DNA of 64,000 nucleotides from Clostridia bacterium (GTDB lineage: Bacteria; Bacillota; Clostridia; Oscillospirales; Acutalibacteraceae): assembly GCA_017473165.1 (NCBI GenBank), contig JAFUNA010000023.1:115605-179604 (forward strand), written 5' to 3'. Shown in pieces: positions 52,224 to 60,266 of the stretch (position 1 is its first letter; each line of letters begins with the position of its first letter). A program made the position numbers and the translations under genes. The notes under the pieces were generated by a model that saw nothing but the letters and a program-made list of their open reading frames with translations, was not told the origin of the DNA and ran no database searches.

Positions 52224-52582
52224 GGGTTTCCCTCATTTCATTGCATAATTATATATCAAAAACAGTTAAATTTCCAAAGACTGCAATATTATATCATTAA
52301 AAATACATTTTGAAAAGACCAAAATCAAAAAAATATGCGGGAAATTTCAACTTTTTTTGAGCTTTTTTTGTTATTTTGAATAAAAACGATTCGGTGAGCA
52401 TATTTAGTATGTCAAAAAAGCGGATACATATATGCAGTAAAAATAAAACAGAAAAAGGGCAAAACGCCCAAAAACCGACAACTCTTTTTGGACAATTTAA
52501 CGATTGCATTTTTGCCCAAAACACGGTTTGTGTTTTTTGCTGAAAGCGGGTCTGCAAAATTACATAAAGGAAAATAAAAGAA

Positions 52583-52696
52583 GTGAAAATAGACAAAAAG
52601 AAGCCGTGCTTTTTGTGCTATATTGCAGAAAAACGTCTGTATTTGAAAAAAGATGAAATCTGTGTTGACGGGAAATTAATTTGCAAAATTTGTTAA
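52583..52696 (+). CDS. possible 37-aa four-plus-Cys zinc-ribbon-like peptide
   Basis: A short frame in the 636-base gap before the CdaR-like gene: GTG start with AAAGGA 11 bases upstream. The peptide contains CFLC, a basic middle, C, and CKIC at the end (five Cys in 37 residues). The cysteine spacing is coding-like for a treble-clef or rubredoxin-type knuckle, but length is tiny and the region is AT-rich. Nothing else recognisable is seen in 52224-52760 apart from A/T runs. Confidence 0.35.
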   Translation: MKIDKKKPCFLCYIAEKRLYLKKDEICVDGKLICKIC

Positions 52697-52765
52697 TTTT
52701 AAATAAAAAGCGGCGAAAATTCACAATAAATTCAAAAAAAACTTAAAAAAATCCGAATATTTCTA

Positions 52766-52794
52766 TTGCAAAAAACGCTTTTATTGTGTAAAAT
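52766..52794 (+). promoter_or_regulatory. promoter for CdaR-like regulator
   Basis: TTGCAA (52766-52771), 17-base spacer, TAAAAT (52789-52794). Confidence 0.78.
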
Positions 52795-52859
52795 GTATAT
52801 GTCCCAATGGTCATTTTGTATAAAATCATAAAATCCAAATCAAATGAGGGGTAATGATT

Positions 52860-53942
52860 ATGTCTAACAGAATATTCCAGGGTCTCGTTCATCAGATGCG
52901 TGATGCGGTTGGCAGAACTCTGGGTGTAATTGACGAAACAGGAACCATCATCGCTTGCAGCGAATTGAGCAAAATCGGCGAGGTTATTTCAAACGCAAAT
53001 GACGTTTTTGCCGACAACGAGCTCCATTACATCAACGGTCATACTTTCTGCAATTTCGGCACACATATTCAGACCGAATATGCCGTTTTTGTTGAGGGTG
53101 TGGACGAGCTTGCAGGCAGATTTGCGGCTGTTTGCTGTGTGTCGCTCGAAAACCTCAAACAGTATTATGAAGAAAAATTTGACAGGGGCAACTTTATCAA
53201 AAACGTAATTCTTGACAATATTCTCCCCGGCGATATCCATCTCAAGTCAAGAGAGCTTCGCTTTAATTCGGAGGCAACAAGGGTCGTTCTCCTCATCAGA
53301 ATCACCGACCATAACGACGCTTCCGTATTTGATGCGGTGCAGAATCTTTTCCCCGACAAGAGTAAGGACTTCGTTATTAACATAAACGAGCACGATATCG
53401 CAATTGTCAAGGAAGTACGCAGCAACATCGAAACAAAAGACCTTGAAAAGCTTGCTCGTTCAATCTCCGATTCGTTAAGCACCGAGCTTTATACCCATGT
53501 CCTTGTCGGCATCGGTACAACAATCGAGGGAATAAAGGACCTTGCACGCTCCTTCAAGGAGGCACAGATTGCCCTCGAGGTTGGCAAGGTTTTCGATACC
53601 GAAAAAACAATCGTAAGCTACGAAAATCTCGGTATTGCAAGAATCATCTACCAGCTTCCCACAACCCTCTGCGATATGTTCCTTCGCGAGGTGTTCAAGC
53701 GCGGCTCAATCGAAAGCCTTGACCACGAAACGCTCTTCACAATCCAGCGTTTCTTCGAAAACAACCTCAACGTGTCCGAAACTTCAAGAAAGCTTTTCGT
53801 TCACAGAAACACTCTTGTATACAGACTTGAAAAAATCAAAAAACTTACAGGTCTTGACTTGAGAGAATTTGACGATGCAATCGTATTCAAAGTTGCTCTC
53901 ATGGTTAAGAAATACCTTGATGCAAAGCCCGTTAAGTATTAA
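52860..53942 (+). CDS. CdaR/PucR-type transcriptional regulator
   Basis: A 360-residue regulator. The N-terminal sugar-diacid-recognition-like region (VHQMRDAVGRTLGVIDETGTIIA) precedes a GGDEF-like central part and a C-terminal PucR helix-turn-helix (NLNVSETSRKLFVHRNTLVYRLEKI). ATG 52854 is also in frame; GAGGGG is correctly spaced for ATG 52860. CdaR proteins sense glycerate, glucarate or related acids. It may relate to the uronate genes in this window, but no direct link is visible. It precedes ftsE by 74 bases. Confidence 0.88.
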   Translation: MSNRIFQGLVHQMRDAVGRTLGVIDETGTIIACSELSKIGEVISNANDVFADNELHYINGHTFCNFGTHIQTEYAVFVEGVDELAGRFAAVCCVSLENLKQYYEEKFDRGNFIKNVILDNILPGDIHLKSRELRFNSEATRVVLLIRITDHNDASVFDAVQNLFPDKSKDFVININEHDIAIVKEVRSNIETKDLEKLARSISDSLSTELYTHVLVGIGTTIEGIKDLARSFKEAQIALEVGKVFDTEKTIVSYENLGIARIIYQLPTTLCDMFLREVFKRGSIESLDHETLFTIQRFFENNLNVSETSRKLFVHRNTLVYRLEKIKKLTGLDLREFDDAIVFKVALMVKKYLDAKPVKY

Positions 53943-54016
53943 TTGACAGGGTTTGCATTGAGCTGTCGTGCGTTCGATATCTAAAAATCTATTAACGAAT
54001 TTAAGGAAATGATACT

Positions 54017-54865
54017 GTGATTCAATTTAGCAATGTATCAAAGAAGTATGATAACGGCACACATGCTTTAAAAGATATTAATCTCACAATCGACAAGGGC
54101 GAGTTCGTCTTTGTTGTCGGTTCATCGGGTGCGGGTAAAAGTACATTCCTCAAGCTCATGATGAGAGAGGAAGTGCCTTCATCGGGTTCAATCATCGTTG
54201 AGGACAAAGACTTGACCAAGATGAAAAAGAGGGAAATTCCCAAATTCCGCCGCAAGCTCGGCATCGTTTTTCAGGATTTCCGTCTTATTCCCAACATGAC
54301 CGTTTTCGATAATGTTGCATTCGCAATGAGAGTTATCGGAACAAAAGAAAAGAAAATACGCCGCAGAGTGCCGTATGTTTTAAGCCTTATGGGTCTTAAC
54401 GAAAAGGCAAGAAACTACCCCCAGGAGCTTTCGGGCGGTGAGCAGCAGAGAGTTGCTCTTGCACGTGCTCTTGCAAACAATGCGGAAATTATTATTGCCG
54501 ACGAGCCCACGGGCAACGTTGACCCCCAGATGAGCTATGAAATCGTTGATTTGCTTATGCGTCTTAACGAGGCGGGCACAACCGTTATCATGGTAACTCA
54601 CGAGCATAGCCTCGTACGCTGCTTTGACAAGCGTGTTATCATTCTTGATAAAGGTACCGTTGTTGCAGACGGCGGCTCGCTTATCCGTGAGGCTGCAACC
54701 TCCCACATCAACCCCATCAGCGAAATTTCAAATGAATATGTTGTTCCTCCCGAGGAGGATTACTCCGCGTATGCCGCACAGAATGCTGCGGCTTCGCAGA
54801 CAGCCGAAAACAGCGAGCCTGTTGAAACAAGCGAGGAATTTATTGTACCGGGAGGTGAGGACTGA
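54017..54865 (+). CDS. ftsE: cell division ATP-binding protein FtsE with acidic tail
   Basis: A 282-residue ABC ATPase. Walker A GSSGAGKST (35-43), signature LSGGEQQRVALARA, Walker B IIIADEPTGNVD and the switch VTHEH are present. The core ends near 225; the remaining ~57 residues are an acidic, Ala/Ser/Glu-rich tail not found in standard 220-230-residue FtsE. GTG start with AAGGA 9 bases upstream. It drives FtsX conformational change to activate wall hydrolases. Confidence 0.95.
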   Translation: MIQFSNVSKKYDNGTHALKDINLTIDKGEFVFVVGSSGAGKSTFLKLMMREEVPSSGSIIVEDKDLTKMKKREIPKFRRKLGIVFQDFRLIPNMTVFDNVAFAMRVIGTKEKKIRRRVPYVLSLMGLNEKARNYPQELSGGEQQRVALARALANNAEIIIADEPTGNVDPQMSYEIVDLLMRLNEAGTTVIMVTHEHSLVRCFDKRVIILDKGTVVADGGSLIREAATSHINPISEISNEYVVPPEEDYSAYAAQNAAASQTAENSEPVETSEEFIVPGGED

Positions 54866-55785
54866 TGGGTAATATCGGCTATCTTACCAAAGAAGGCTTC
54901 CGCAATTTAAGAGTTAATAAGCTTATGACGGTTGCCTCAATAACCGTGCTTTTCAGCTGCCTTATGCTGATTGGCATTGCGTTCATGCTTCTTGTTAATA
55001 TCGAGGCGTTTATTTCGGGAATCGAATCCGAAAATGTTATTATGGTCTATGCCGAAATGGACACCGGCGAATATGACTATGTGAAGCTCGGAAACGATTT
55101 GCGTGCTCTCGGAAACGAAAAAATCGCTTCCGTTGAAAGCATTGACAAGGATGTTGCTTATCAGGAAATCCTTTCCGAAATGGATGAGCAGCTCAAAAAT
55201 TATCTCGGCAGCCTTAACGAAAATCCGCTGCCCGATGCCTACAGAGTAACCGTCAAGGATATGTCACGCTTTGAGGAGGTTGTTTCCGAAATCAAGCTGC
55301 TTGACAACATTCAGCGTGTTTACGAAAACAGCACCCTTGCAAGACAGCTTGAGGGCATCAGAACCTCGGTTCAGTATATCAGCATCGGCATGATTGCACT
55401 TTTATTTATTGTTTCTCTTTTCATTATTTCAAATACTATTAAGGTAACAATGTTCAGCCGCCGACTCGAAATCAGCATCATGAAGAGCGTCGGCGCAACA
55501 AATTCCTTTATCCGTATGCCATTTATGGTTGAGGGTATTATCATCGGCATAATTGCAGGTCTTCTTGCAACGGCGGCGGTATGGGGAATTTATGAGTTTG
55601 CATTGGGTTCATTTACCTCCGTGCTTTCGGGCTTCGGAAAAGAAATACAGATTGATTTCCTTGATTATGCTCCTTATCTTGTTGCGGCTTTTGTAGGTAT
55701 CGGCATTTTCACCGGCGTATTCGGCAGTGCAACATCAATAAGAAAATATCTTAAGGAAAGGAAGTTTGTTGAGCTTGAAGACTAA
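54865..55785 (+). CDS. ftsX: cell division permease FtsX
   Basis: A 306-residue membrane protein. The N-terminal transmembrane helix (about 23-48) is followed by a large extracellular loop, then three C-terminal helices with the FtsX/MacB signature RRLEISIMKSVGATNSFIRMPF. Overlaps ftsE by one base. With FtsE it controls septal or lateral peptidoglycan hydrolases, here likely the next gene. Confidence 0.95.
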   Translation: MGNIGYLTKEGFRNLRVNKLMTVASITVLFSCLMLIGIAFMLLVNIEAFISGIESENVIMVYAEMDTGEYDYVKLGNDLRALGNEKIASVESIDKDVAYQEILSEMDEQLKNYLGSLNENPLPDAYRVTVKDMSRFEEVVSEIKLLDNIQRVYENSTLARQLEGIRTSVQYISIGMIALLFIVSLFIISNTIKVTMFSRRLEISIMKSVGATNSFIRMPFMVEGIIIGIIAGLLATAAVWGIYEFALGSFTSVLSGFGKEIQIDFLDYAPYLVAAFVGIGIFTGVFGSATSIRKYLKERKFVELED

Positions 55786-57127
55786 AAAAACAAGCATCAG
55801 AAAAAAGCTGATTTGCTTTGTTCTTGCTTTTGTTTGTGCTTTTTCAGTCATCATGCCCTATTATTCTCCCATAGCCTCGGCAGATGAAACTCTTGAAGAT
55901 TTGGAAAATCAGTACAAAGAAATTGAGGACCGAATCGAAAAGAACGAAAAAGAGCTTGCAAATGTTGAAAAAGACATAAGAACAAATGAAGATAAACTTG
56001 AAGACCTTGAAAGCCAGATAAGCGATATCAATGACCAGATTGATTTGCTTGACGAAAGAATGGATGTTCTCAACGGCGATATCGACTCTCTTCAGGAAAG
56101 CATCGATTTGACAACAAGCGATATCAATGTGATCAACTCGCAGATTGCGGAAATCGAAGCACAGATTGCGGAAACCGACGCTCTTATGGACGAAACCCGT
56201 GAGATGCTTCTTTTAAGAATCCGTGAAAGCTATATGTCAGGCGAAGCGTCAACCCTTGAACTTCTTTTCTCAAGCGGTGACATTTCATCGTTCTTTGCAA
56301 GAAAAGAGCTTGTGACACGAGTTTCCGAAGAGGACAGCCTTCTAATTGCGGAGCTTACCGCAAAGGTTGCACAGCTCGACGAGCTCCAGACACAGCTTGA
56401 AACCCAGAAAACCGAGCTCGAAACAAAAAAGACACAGCTTGATTCACAGATGGATACTCTCAATGACCGTCAGTCGGACCTTGAGAGCAGCATAACTACC
56501 CAGCAGGGCAAAAAGAGCGAAGCTACCAAAAAGCAGGATGAGGTCAAATATCTTCTCACCGAGCTTGACAAGGACAGTGAAGCTTATAAGAAAACAATCG
56601 CTCGTCAGCGCAAGGAGCGTGAAGCTCTTGAAGCTGAAATCGATGAATACATCAGACAGCACGGCTCGACCCAGGGCGATACTCCCGACGAGGAATATAA
56701 CAACGACGGCGATATGCTGTGGCCCGTTGCGGGTGAAACCCGTCTTACCGCAACTTATCCCTCATATTCCGACGGCTCGCCTCACTGGGGCATTGACATC
56801 GTAAAGTCTGACGGCAACACAAGAGGTCAGCCCTTCCGTGCCGCACAGGGCGGTGAGGTTATCATCGCAAAGAATGACGGAAACTGGAATTCGGGCTTCG
56901 GCAACTATTGCGTTGTTGACCACGGCGACGGTACACAGACGCTTTATGCCCATTCCGACGGACTTGTTGTAAAAGAAGGACAGATTGTTCAGAAGGGTCA
57001 GAAGCTCGGTGCAATCGGTGCAACCGGAAACGTAACGGGACCCCACCTTCATTTTGAGGTAAGAGTTAAAAAGGCAGACGGCTCCGTCAGCCGTGTAAAT
57101 CCCCTTAACTACGTTTCAAAACCGTAA
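55766..57127 (+). CDS. EnvC-like coiled-coil M23 peptidase
   Basis: About 453 residues. An N-terminal signal/anchor (FVLAFVCAFSVIMPYYSPIASA) precedes a very long coiled coil (about 35-290, LEDLENQYKEIEDRIEKNEK onward) and a C-terminal LytM domain with HWGIDIVKS, YAHSD and GPHLHFEVRV. Zinc ligands are complete. The architecture is that of FtsEX-controlled hydrolases and activators (EnvC, PcsB-like). It starts with TTG (55766 or 55769) inside the end of ftsX. Confidence 0.9.
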   Translation: MLSLKTKKTSIRKKLICFVLAFVCAFSVIMPYYSPIASADETLEDLENQYKEIEDRIEKNEKELANVEKDIRTNEDKLEDLESQISDINDQIDLLDERMDVLNGDIDSLQESIDLTTSDINVINSQIAEIEAQIAETDALMDETREMLLLRIRESYMSGEASTLELLFSSGDISSFFARKELVTRVSEEDSLLIAELTAKVAQLDELQTQLETQKTELETKKTQLDSQMDTLNDRQSDLESSITTQQGKKSEATKKQDEVKYLLTELDKDSEAYKKTIARQRKEREALEAEIDEYIRQHGSTQGDTPDEEYNNDGDMLWPVAGETRLTATYPSYSDGSPHWGIDIVKSDGNTRGQPFRAAQGGEVIIAKNDGNWNSGFGNYCVVDHGDGTQTLYAHSDGLVVKEGQIVQKGQKLGAIGATGNVTGPHLHFEVRVKKADGSVSRVNPLNYVSKP

Positions 57128-57144
57128 TTTTAATTGACAGTCAA

Positions 57145-57178
57145 AAGGGCGGCACCGCACGGTATGCCGCCTTTTTTC
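57145..57178 (+). terminator. terminator between M23 and S41 genes
   Basis: GGCGGCA (57148-57154)/TGCCGCC (57165-57171) then TTTTTT. It may be partial, since the S41 gene follows directly. Confidence 0.75.
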
Positions 57179-57194
57179 GGAAAGGAAGGCTGTT

Positions 57195-58403
57195 ATGAAC
57201 AAAAAAATCTCGCTGGGAATGTGCATATCCCTCATAATCATTTCCATAACCGCAACCTTTGCGATAACAATGGTTGTTTCAAAGCAGATATACAGCAGCA
57301 TCATCAGCAACATTTCTCAACGCTCCGAAAACCATGAGGCGGTTGAGGAAATCAGCAGAATTATTTCGAGCCATTATTTCGGCTCTGTTGATGACACGGC
57401 AAATATGAACGCTTCTCTTGCAGAGGGTTATGTCAACGGACTTGATGTCGGCATCAACCGCTATCTTACCGCTGCGGAATATGCAGACTATAACGCAAAG
57501 CTTGAAGGCGGCGTGAAGGGCATAGGCGTTGAAACCTTCTTTAAGGCACAGACAAATCAGCTGATAGTAACTCATGTTTATGAAAATTCGCCTGCAGAAA
57601 AAGCGGGGCTTCAGAAAAACGATATCATAACCGCAATCAACAACGAAACCGTGCACATAACAAACTACAGTGTGCTTGAACAGATGCTTTACGGCAGTAT
57701 GCTTTCAAGTGTGCAGGTTGAATATGAGAGGAACGGAGAAACCAAGGTTGTTGAGCCCATGCTCGGATTCTCAATCCCCGGAGTTATCGCCCGCCTTGAA
57801 GGCAATGTCGGCTATGTAAAGATTAACGGATTTTATAAAAACACCGCCTCCGAATTCAAGGAAGCGGTCGAAAAGCTTATTGACGAGGGTGCAACGGCTG
57901 TTGTGTTTGACGTAAGAAACACCGATGACGGCAGCATCAAATATGCCGCACAGGTAATTGACGTCATCGTGCCCACGGGTACGATTGCAACGGCGAAGGG
58001 CAAGGACGGCTCAACCTATAAGGGCAACGCTGTATTCACCTCGGAAAACAGCAGCATTTCGGGAGTTAATTTTGCGGTTCTGATTAACAAAAAAACCGCA
58101 GGACCTGCCGAACTTTTTGCCTGCATAATGCGTGACGTTGCCCGTGCACAGCTTGTCGGCTCGGATACTGCGGGAATCGGCACGATGCAGGAGCTCTTTA
58201 CCCTTGAAGACGGCGGAGCGGTTTTGCTGACTGTTGCACTCATTGAGCCAGTCGGCGGCGAGGCTGCAATTTACAACGATATCGGGCTCAAGCCCACAAT
58301 ACCCGTTGACCTCTCGGTTGAGGATACGGCAAACCTCGAAATACTCACTCCTGCACAGGATGCGCAGCTTGCGGCGGCACTCAATATGCTTGCAGGCTAT
58401 TAA
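57195..58403 (+). CDS. S41-family PDZ protein, catalytic residues absent
   Basis: A 402-residue exported protein with N-terminal membrane anchor (LIIISITATFAITMVV), a PDZ domain (about 100-195, KGIGVETFFKA to MLYGSMLSSVQVEYER) and an S41 peptidase fold (about 195-390). Active Ctp proteases carry SASA-type serine and GKG-T-Q lysine motifs; here the matching sites read KKTAGPAELF and GIGTMQ, so the serine and lysine appear to be lost. It is probably a pseudoenzyme or scaffold acting with the FtsEX-M23 set. Confidence 0.85.
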   Translation: MNKKISLGMCISLIIISITATFAITMVVSKQIYSSIISNISQRSENHEAVEEISRIISSHYFGSVDDTANMNASLAEGYVNGLDVGINRYLTAAEYADYNAKLEGGVKGIGVETFFKAQTNQLIVTHVYENSPAEKAGLQKNDIITAINNETVHITNYSVLEQMLYGSMLSSVQVEYERNGETKVVEPMLGFSIPGVIARLEGNVGYVKINGFYKNTASEFKEAVEKLIDEGATAVVFDVRNTDDGSIKYAAQVIDVIVPTGTIATAKGKDGSTYKGNAVFTSENSSISGVNFAVLINKKTAGPAELFACIMRDVARAQLVGSDTAGIGTMQELFTLEDGGAVLLTVALIEPVGGEAAIYNDIGLKPTIPVDLSVEDTANLEILTPAQDAQLAAALNMLAGY

Positions 58404-58948
58404 AATCTGCGGCGAAGCTCCGTGACCTTACCCAGAACGGTAACGGGCAGGGAAGCAAACTCGCTTTCAGAATAAACCAACGGTTCATATGATGAATTTT
58501 CCGGCACAAGCAAAACGCTTGTGCCTTTTTTTATTATCCTTGTAATAAATGCGTCGCTGCTTGCAACCGTAACTGCGGCAAGCTCTCCGCTGACGGGCAT
58601 TTCAAGGCGGTTGACAATAACAGTATCGCCCGGAATCAATGCCGGCGACATGGCGTTGTCATTTATCGTTAAAGCAAATATTTCACTTTTCCCGAGCTTT
58701 TCGGAAACGGCTTCTGCGCTGATTCTTGAAAAGCCGGGAATTTTATTTTCATCCTTCTGTTCCTCAACTCCGAGCAGGACTTCAGCCGAAACTCCAAGAG
58801 CAGCCGCAAGCTTTTTAAGACTGTCAAGGTCGGGTGTTGTTCTGCCCTTTTCCCATTGACTGACGGCGGTCTGATGAACTCCGCAAAGGTCGGCAAGAGC
58901 TTTTTGCGACAACCCTTTTTGCTTTCTTATATCTTTGATTATATCCAT
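58400..58948 (-). CDS. XRE-S24 repressor-like protein, dyad residues missing
   Basis: A 182-residue protein with an N-terminal XRE helix-turn-helix (LSQKALADLCGVHQTAVSQWEKG) and a C-terminal LexA/CI-like S24 domain (about 90-182). In cleavable members the Ser before Met (GDSM) and a Lys in VKRI form the dyad; here the sites read NDNAMSPALIPGD and AFITRIIKK, so Ser is Ala and Lys is Thr. Thus RecA-stimulated self-cleavage looks impossible. ATG 58948 is preferred to TTG 58954 (GGGAG 10 bases away). Divergent from the sigma-4/XRE gene, so probably its repressor. Confidence 0.85.
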   Translation of the reverse strand: MDIIKDIRKQKGLSQKALADLCGVHQTAVSQWEKGRTTPDLDSLKKLAAALGVSAEVLLGVEEQKDENKIPGFSRISAEAVSEKLGKSEIFALTINDNAMSPALIPGDTVIVNRLEMPVSGELAAVTVASSDAFITRIIKKGTSVLLVPENSSYEPLVYSESEFASLPVTVLGKVTELRRRF

Positions 58949-58985
58949 AAACAATATGCTCCCGTTAAATTATTGCTGTAAGAAT

Positions 58986-59014
58986 ATTATGAGCCATACT
59001 ATTAAAAATGTCAA
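58986..59014 (-). promoter_or_regulatory. promoter for S24-type repressor
   Basis: Minus strand TTGACA (59014-59009), 17-base spacer, CATAAT (58991-58986). The half-site ACTATTAA (58998-59005, plus strand) lies in the spacer. Confidence 0.75.
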
Positions 59015-59043
59015 CAGGTAACAGATAATTTACAATTTATTCA

Positions 59044-59072
59044 TTGACTTTAGAACATTTGTTCACTATAAT
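59044..59072 (+). promoter_or_regulatory. promoter for sigma-4/XRE gene
   Basis: TTGACT (59044-59049), 17-base spacer, TATAAT (59067-59072). The spacer contains the SOS box, and the operator palindrome covers the start point. Confidence 0.88.
59053..59064. promoter_or_regulatory. LexA/DinR SOS box
   Basis: GAAC-ATTT-GTTC (59053-59064) is an exact match to the Gram-positive SOS consensus GAAC-N4-GTTC, placed between -35 and -10. Confidence 0.75.
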
Positions 59073-59091
59073 TAATAGCAACACTATTAAT
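59071..59091. promoter_or_regulatory. palindromic operator, probable site of the S24-type repressor
   Basis: ATTAATAG (59071-59078), spacer CAACA, CTATTAAT (59084-59091): perfect 8-bp arms over the transcription start. Shares CTATTAA with the half-site at 58999. Confidence 0.7.
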
Positions 59092-59102
59092 CGGAGGTGC
59101 AA

Positions 59103-59744
59103 ATGAATAAGAATGAAACAGCTGTAAAGCTGAAATGCTATCCGGACGAGGAGGAAATGAGAGCCGCCCAGTTGGCTTGCTGCGGCAGACATTGCAACGC
59201 CTGTGAAACTCCTGCGGAGTATGCGTGGCGAAAAAGAGAGGTTGATATGTCGCTTCTTCTTGAAAAGGCAATCGAAGATGAGCTGACTCAAACAGAAAAG
59301 GAAATAATAACGGATTTCTGGTTCAATTCCGAAAGTCTGACCCGCATAGCCGAAAAAAGAAATATAAGACCTCCGTCTGTCAAGGGGACTCTTGAAAGAG
59401 CTCAAAAGAAAATCGAGCGTGCGTTGAGATATGTTGTTTTTTATCAGCAGGAGATAATGTCCGAAAATATTGTATCGGCTGTTTCGGGCAGGGCGAGAGT
59501 GATTGCAGCATCGAGAAACAGAGCTTGCGAAAGCGTTCCCGAAAGAATAAAAAGTCTGCGGATGTCACAGGGATTATCCGTTGAAAGGCTTGAAAAAGCA
59601 ACGGGGATAAGTGTTGAAAGAATAAAAAATCTTGAAGAAGGCAAAAAAATTGATTTATCGGAGCTTCTGACAATCAGCGAATTTTTTGGTGTGACAACCG
59701 ATTACATTTTGAAAGGAGAATGTGATGAACAGAACGTTATTTGA
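59103..59744 (+). CDS. sigma-70 region 4-like/XRE fusion regulator
   Basis: A 213-residue protein. A Cys-rich N-terminus (ACCGRHCNAC near 22) is followed by a sigma-region-4-like helix-turn-helix (LTQTEKEIITDFWFNSESLT to GTLERAQKKIERAL, residues about 60-110), then an XRE helix-turn-helix (IKSLRMSQGLSVERLEKATG onward, about 145-205). Sigma region 2 is absent, so it is not a standard sigma factor. GGAGGTG precedes ATG 59103. It is overlapped by the 83-residue gene downstream. Confidence 0.8.
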   Translation: MNKNETAVKLKCYPDEEEMRAAQLACCGRHCNACETPAEYAWRKREVDMSLLLEKAIEDELTQTEKEIITDFWFNSESLTRIAEKRNIRPPSVKGTLERAQKKIERALRYVVFYQQEIMSENIVSAVSGRARVIAASRNRACESVPERIKSLRMSQGLSVERLEKATGISVERIKNLEEGKKIDLSELLTISEFFGVTTDYILKGECDEQNVI

Positions 59745-59976
59745 GCTTGGGACGGAATATGAAAAATCTGCGGCAGTTGTTAAGGGGAGAATTGAAAGGA
59801 AAAGGGCTGAACTTAAAAAGCTTGACAACATGATTTGTTCCAATGAGGCATATGAGCTGAAAAGGGAGCTGCGGCAGCTTTATGCGGAGTACAGAGAAAC
59901 AAGGGAAATTGCGGAATATCTGAAAACATATTATGAGCCTTGCGAAGGCAAAAGAGAAATTTTCAGCTATAAATAA
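59725..59976 (+). CDS. small coiled-coil protein (83 aa)
   Basis: Starts at ATG 59725 after AAAGGAGAA, overlapping the preceding stop by 20 bases (GTG 59722 is also in frame). Almost entirely charged helix (SAAVVKGRIERKRAELKKLD) with a final short tail. No family recognised. Being co-transcribed with an SOS-box regulator, it might be an accessory or anti-regulator protein; that is inference. Confidence 0.65.
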   Translation: MNRTLFELGTEYEKSAAVVKGRIERKRAELKKLDNMICSNEAYELKRELRQLYAEYRETREIAEYLKTYYEPCEGKREIFSYK

Positions 59977-59985
59977 TTTAAGGGC

Positions 59986-60014
59986 TTGACAAAACGGACC
60001 AAACTGTATATAAT
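59986..60014 (+). promoter_or_regulatory. perfect consensus promoter for tRNA-Val
   Basis: TTGACA (59986-59991), 17-base spacer, TATAAT (60009-60014). Identical to the sigma-A consensus, as expected for a tRNA gene. Confidence 0.92.
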
Positions 60015-60043
60015 AACACCTGCGTTTTGAAGAACGCAGATTT

Positions 60044-60119
60044 GGACGTTTAGCTCAGCTGGTAGAGCATTCGCTTGACGTGCGAAGGGTCAGCGGTTCA
60101 AGTCCGTTAACGTCCACCA
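60044..60119 (+). tRNA. tRNA-Val (anticodon GAC)
   Basis: A 76-nt gene with acceptor GGACGTT/AACGTCC, D-arm TAGCTCAGCTGGTAGA, anticodon stem TTCGC/GCGAA around TTGACGT (GAC), T-arm GGTTCAAGTCC, discriminator A, encoded CCA (60117-60119). Confidence 0.95.
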
Positions 60120-60193
60120 AACGGGCATTGGATGAACACTTATTTTTTTAAAGGCGGTTTCGCCGTAAGGGTTCCGATCTGATGCAAAACAGA

Positions 60194-60236
60194 AAAGAGA
60201 GTCAAGGTTTAAAGCCTTGGCTCTCTTTTATTTTAT
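60194..60236 (+). terminator. terminator of tRNA-Val unit
   Basis: Arms AAAGAGAGTCAAGG (60194-60207) and CCTTGGCTCTCTTT (60215-60228), then TATTTTAT. Confidence 0.88.
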
Positions 60237-60266
60237 GTGTTGCTATGTCACCATAGACTTACTGTC

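Noticed and set aside
52224-52560. Possible replication origin or centromere-like AT-rich region
   Set aside because: A/T runs are present but no DnaA-box cluster, parS site or iterons were found.
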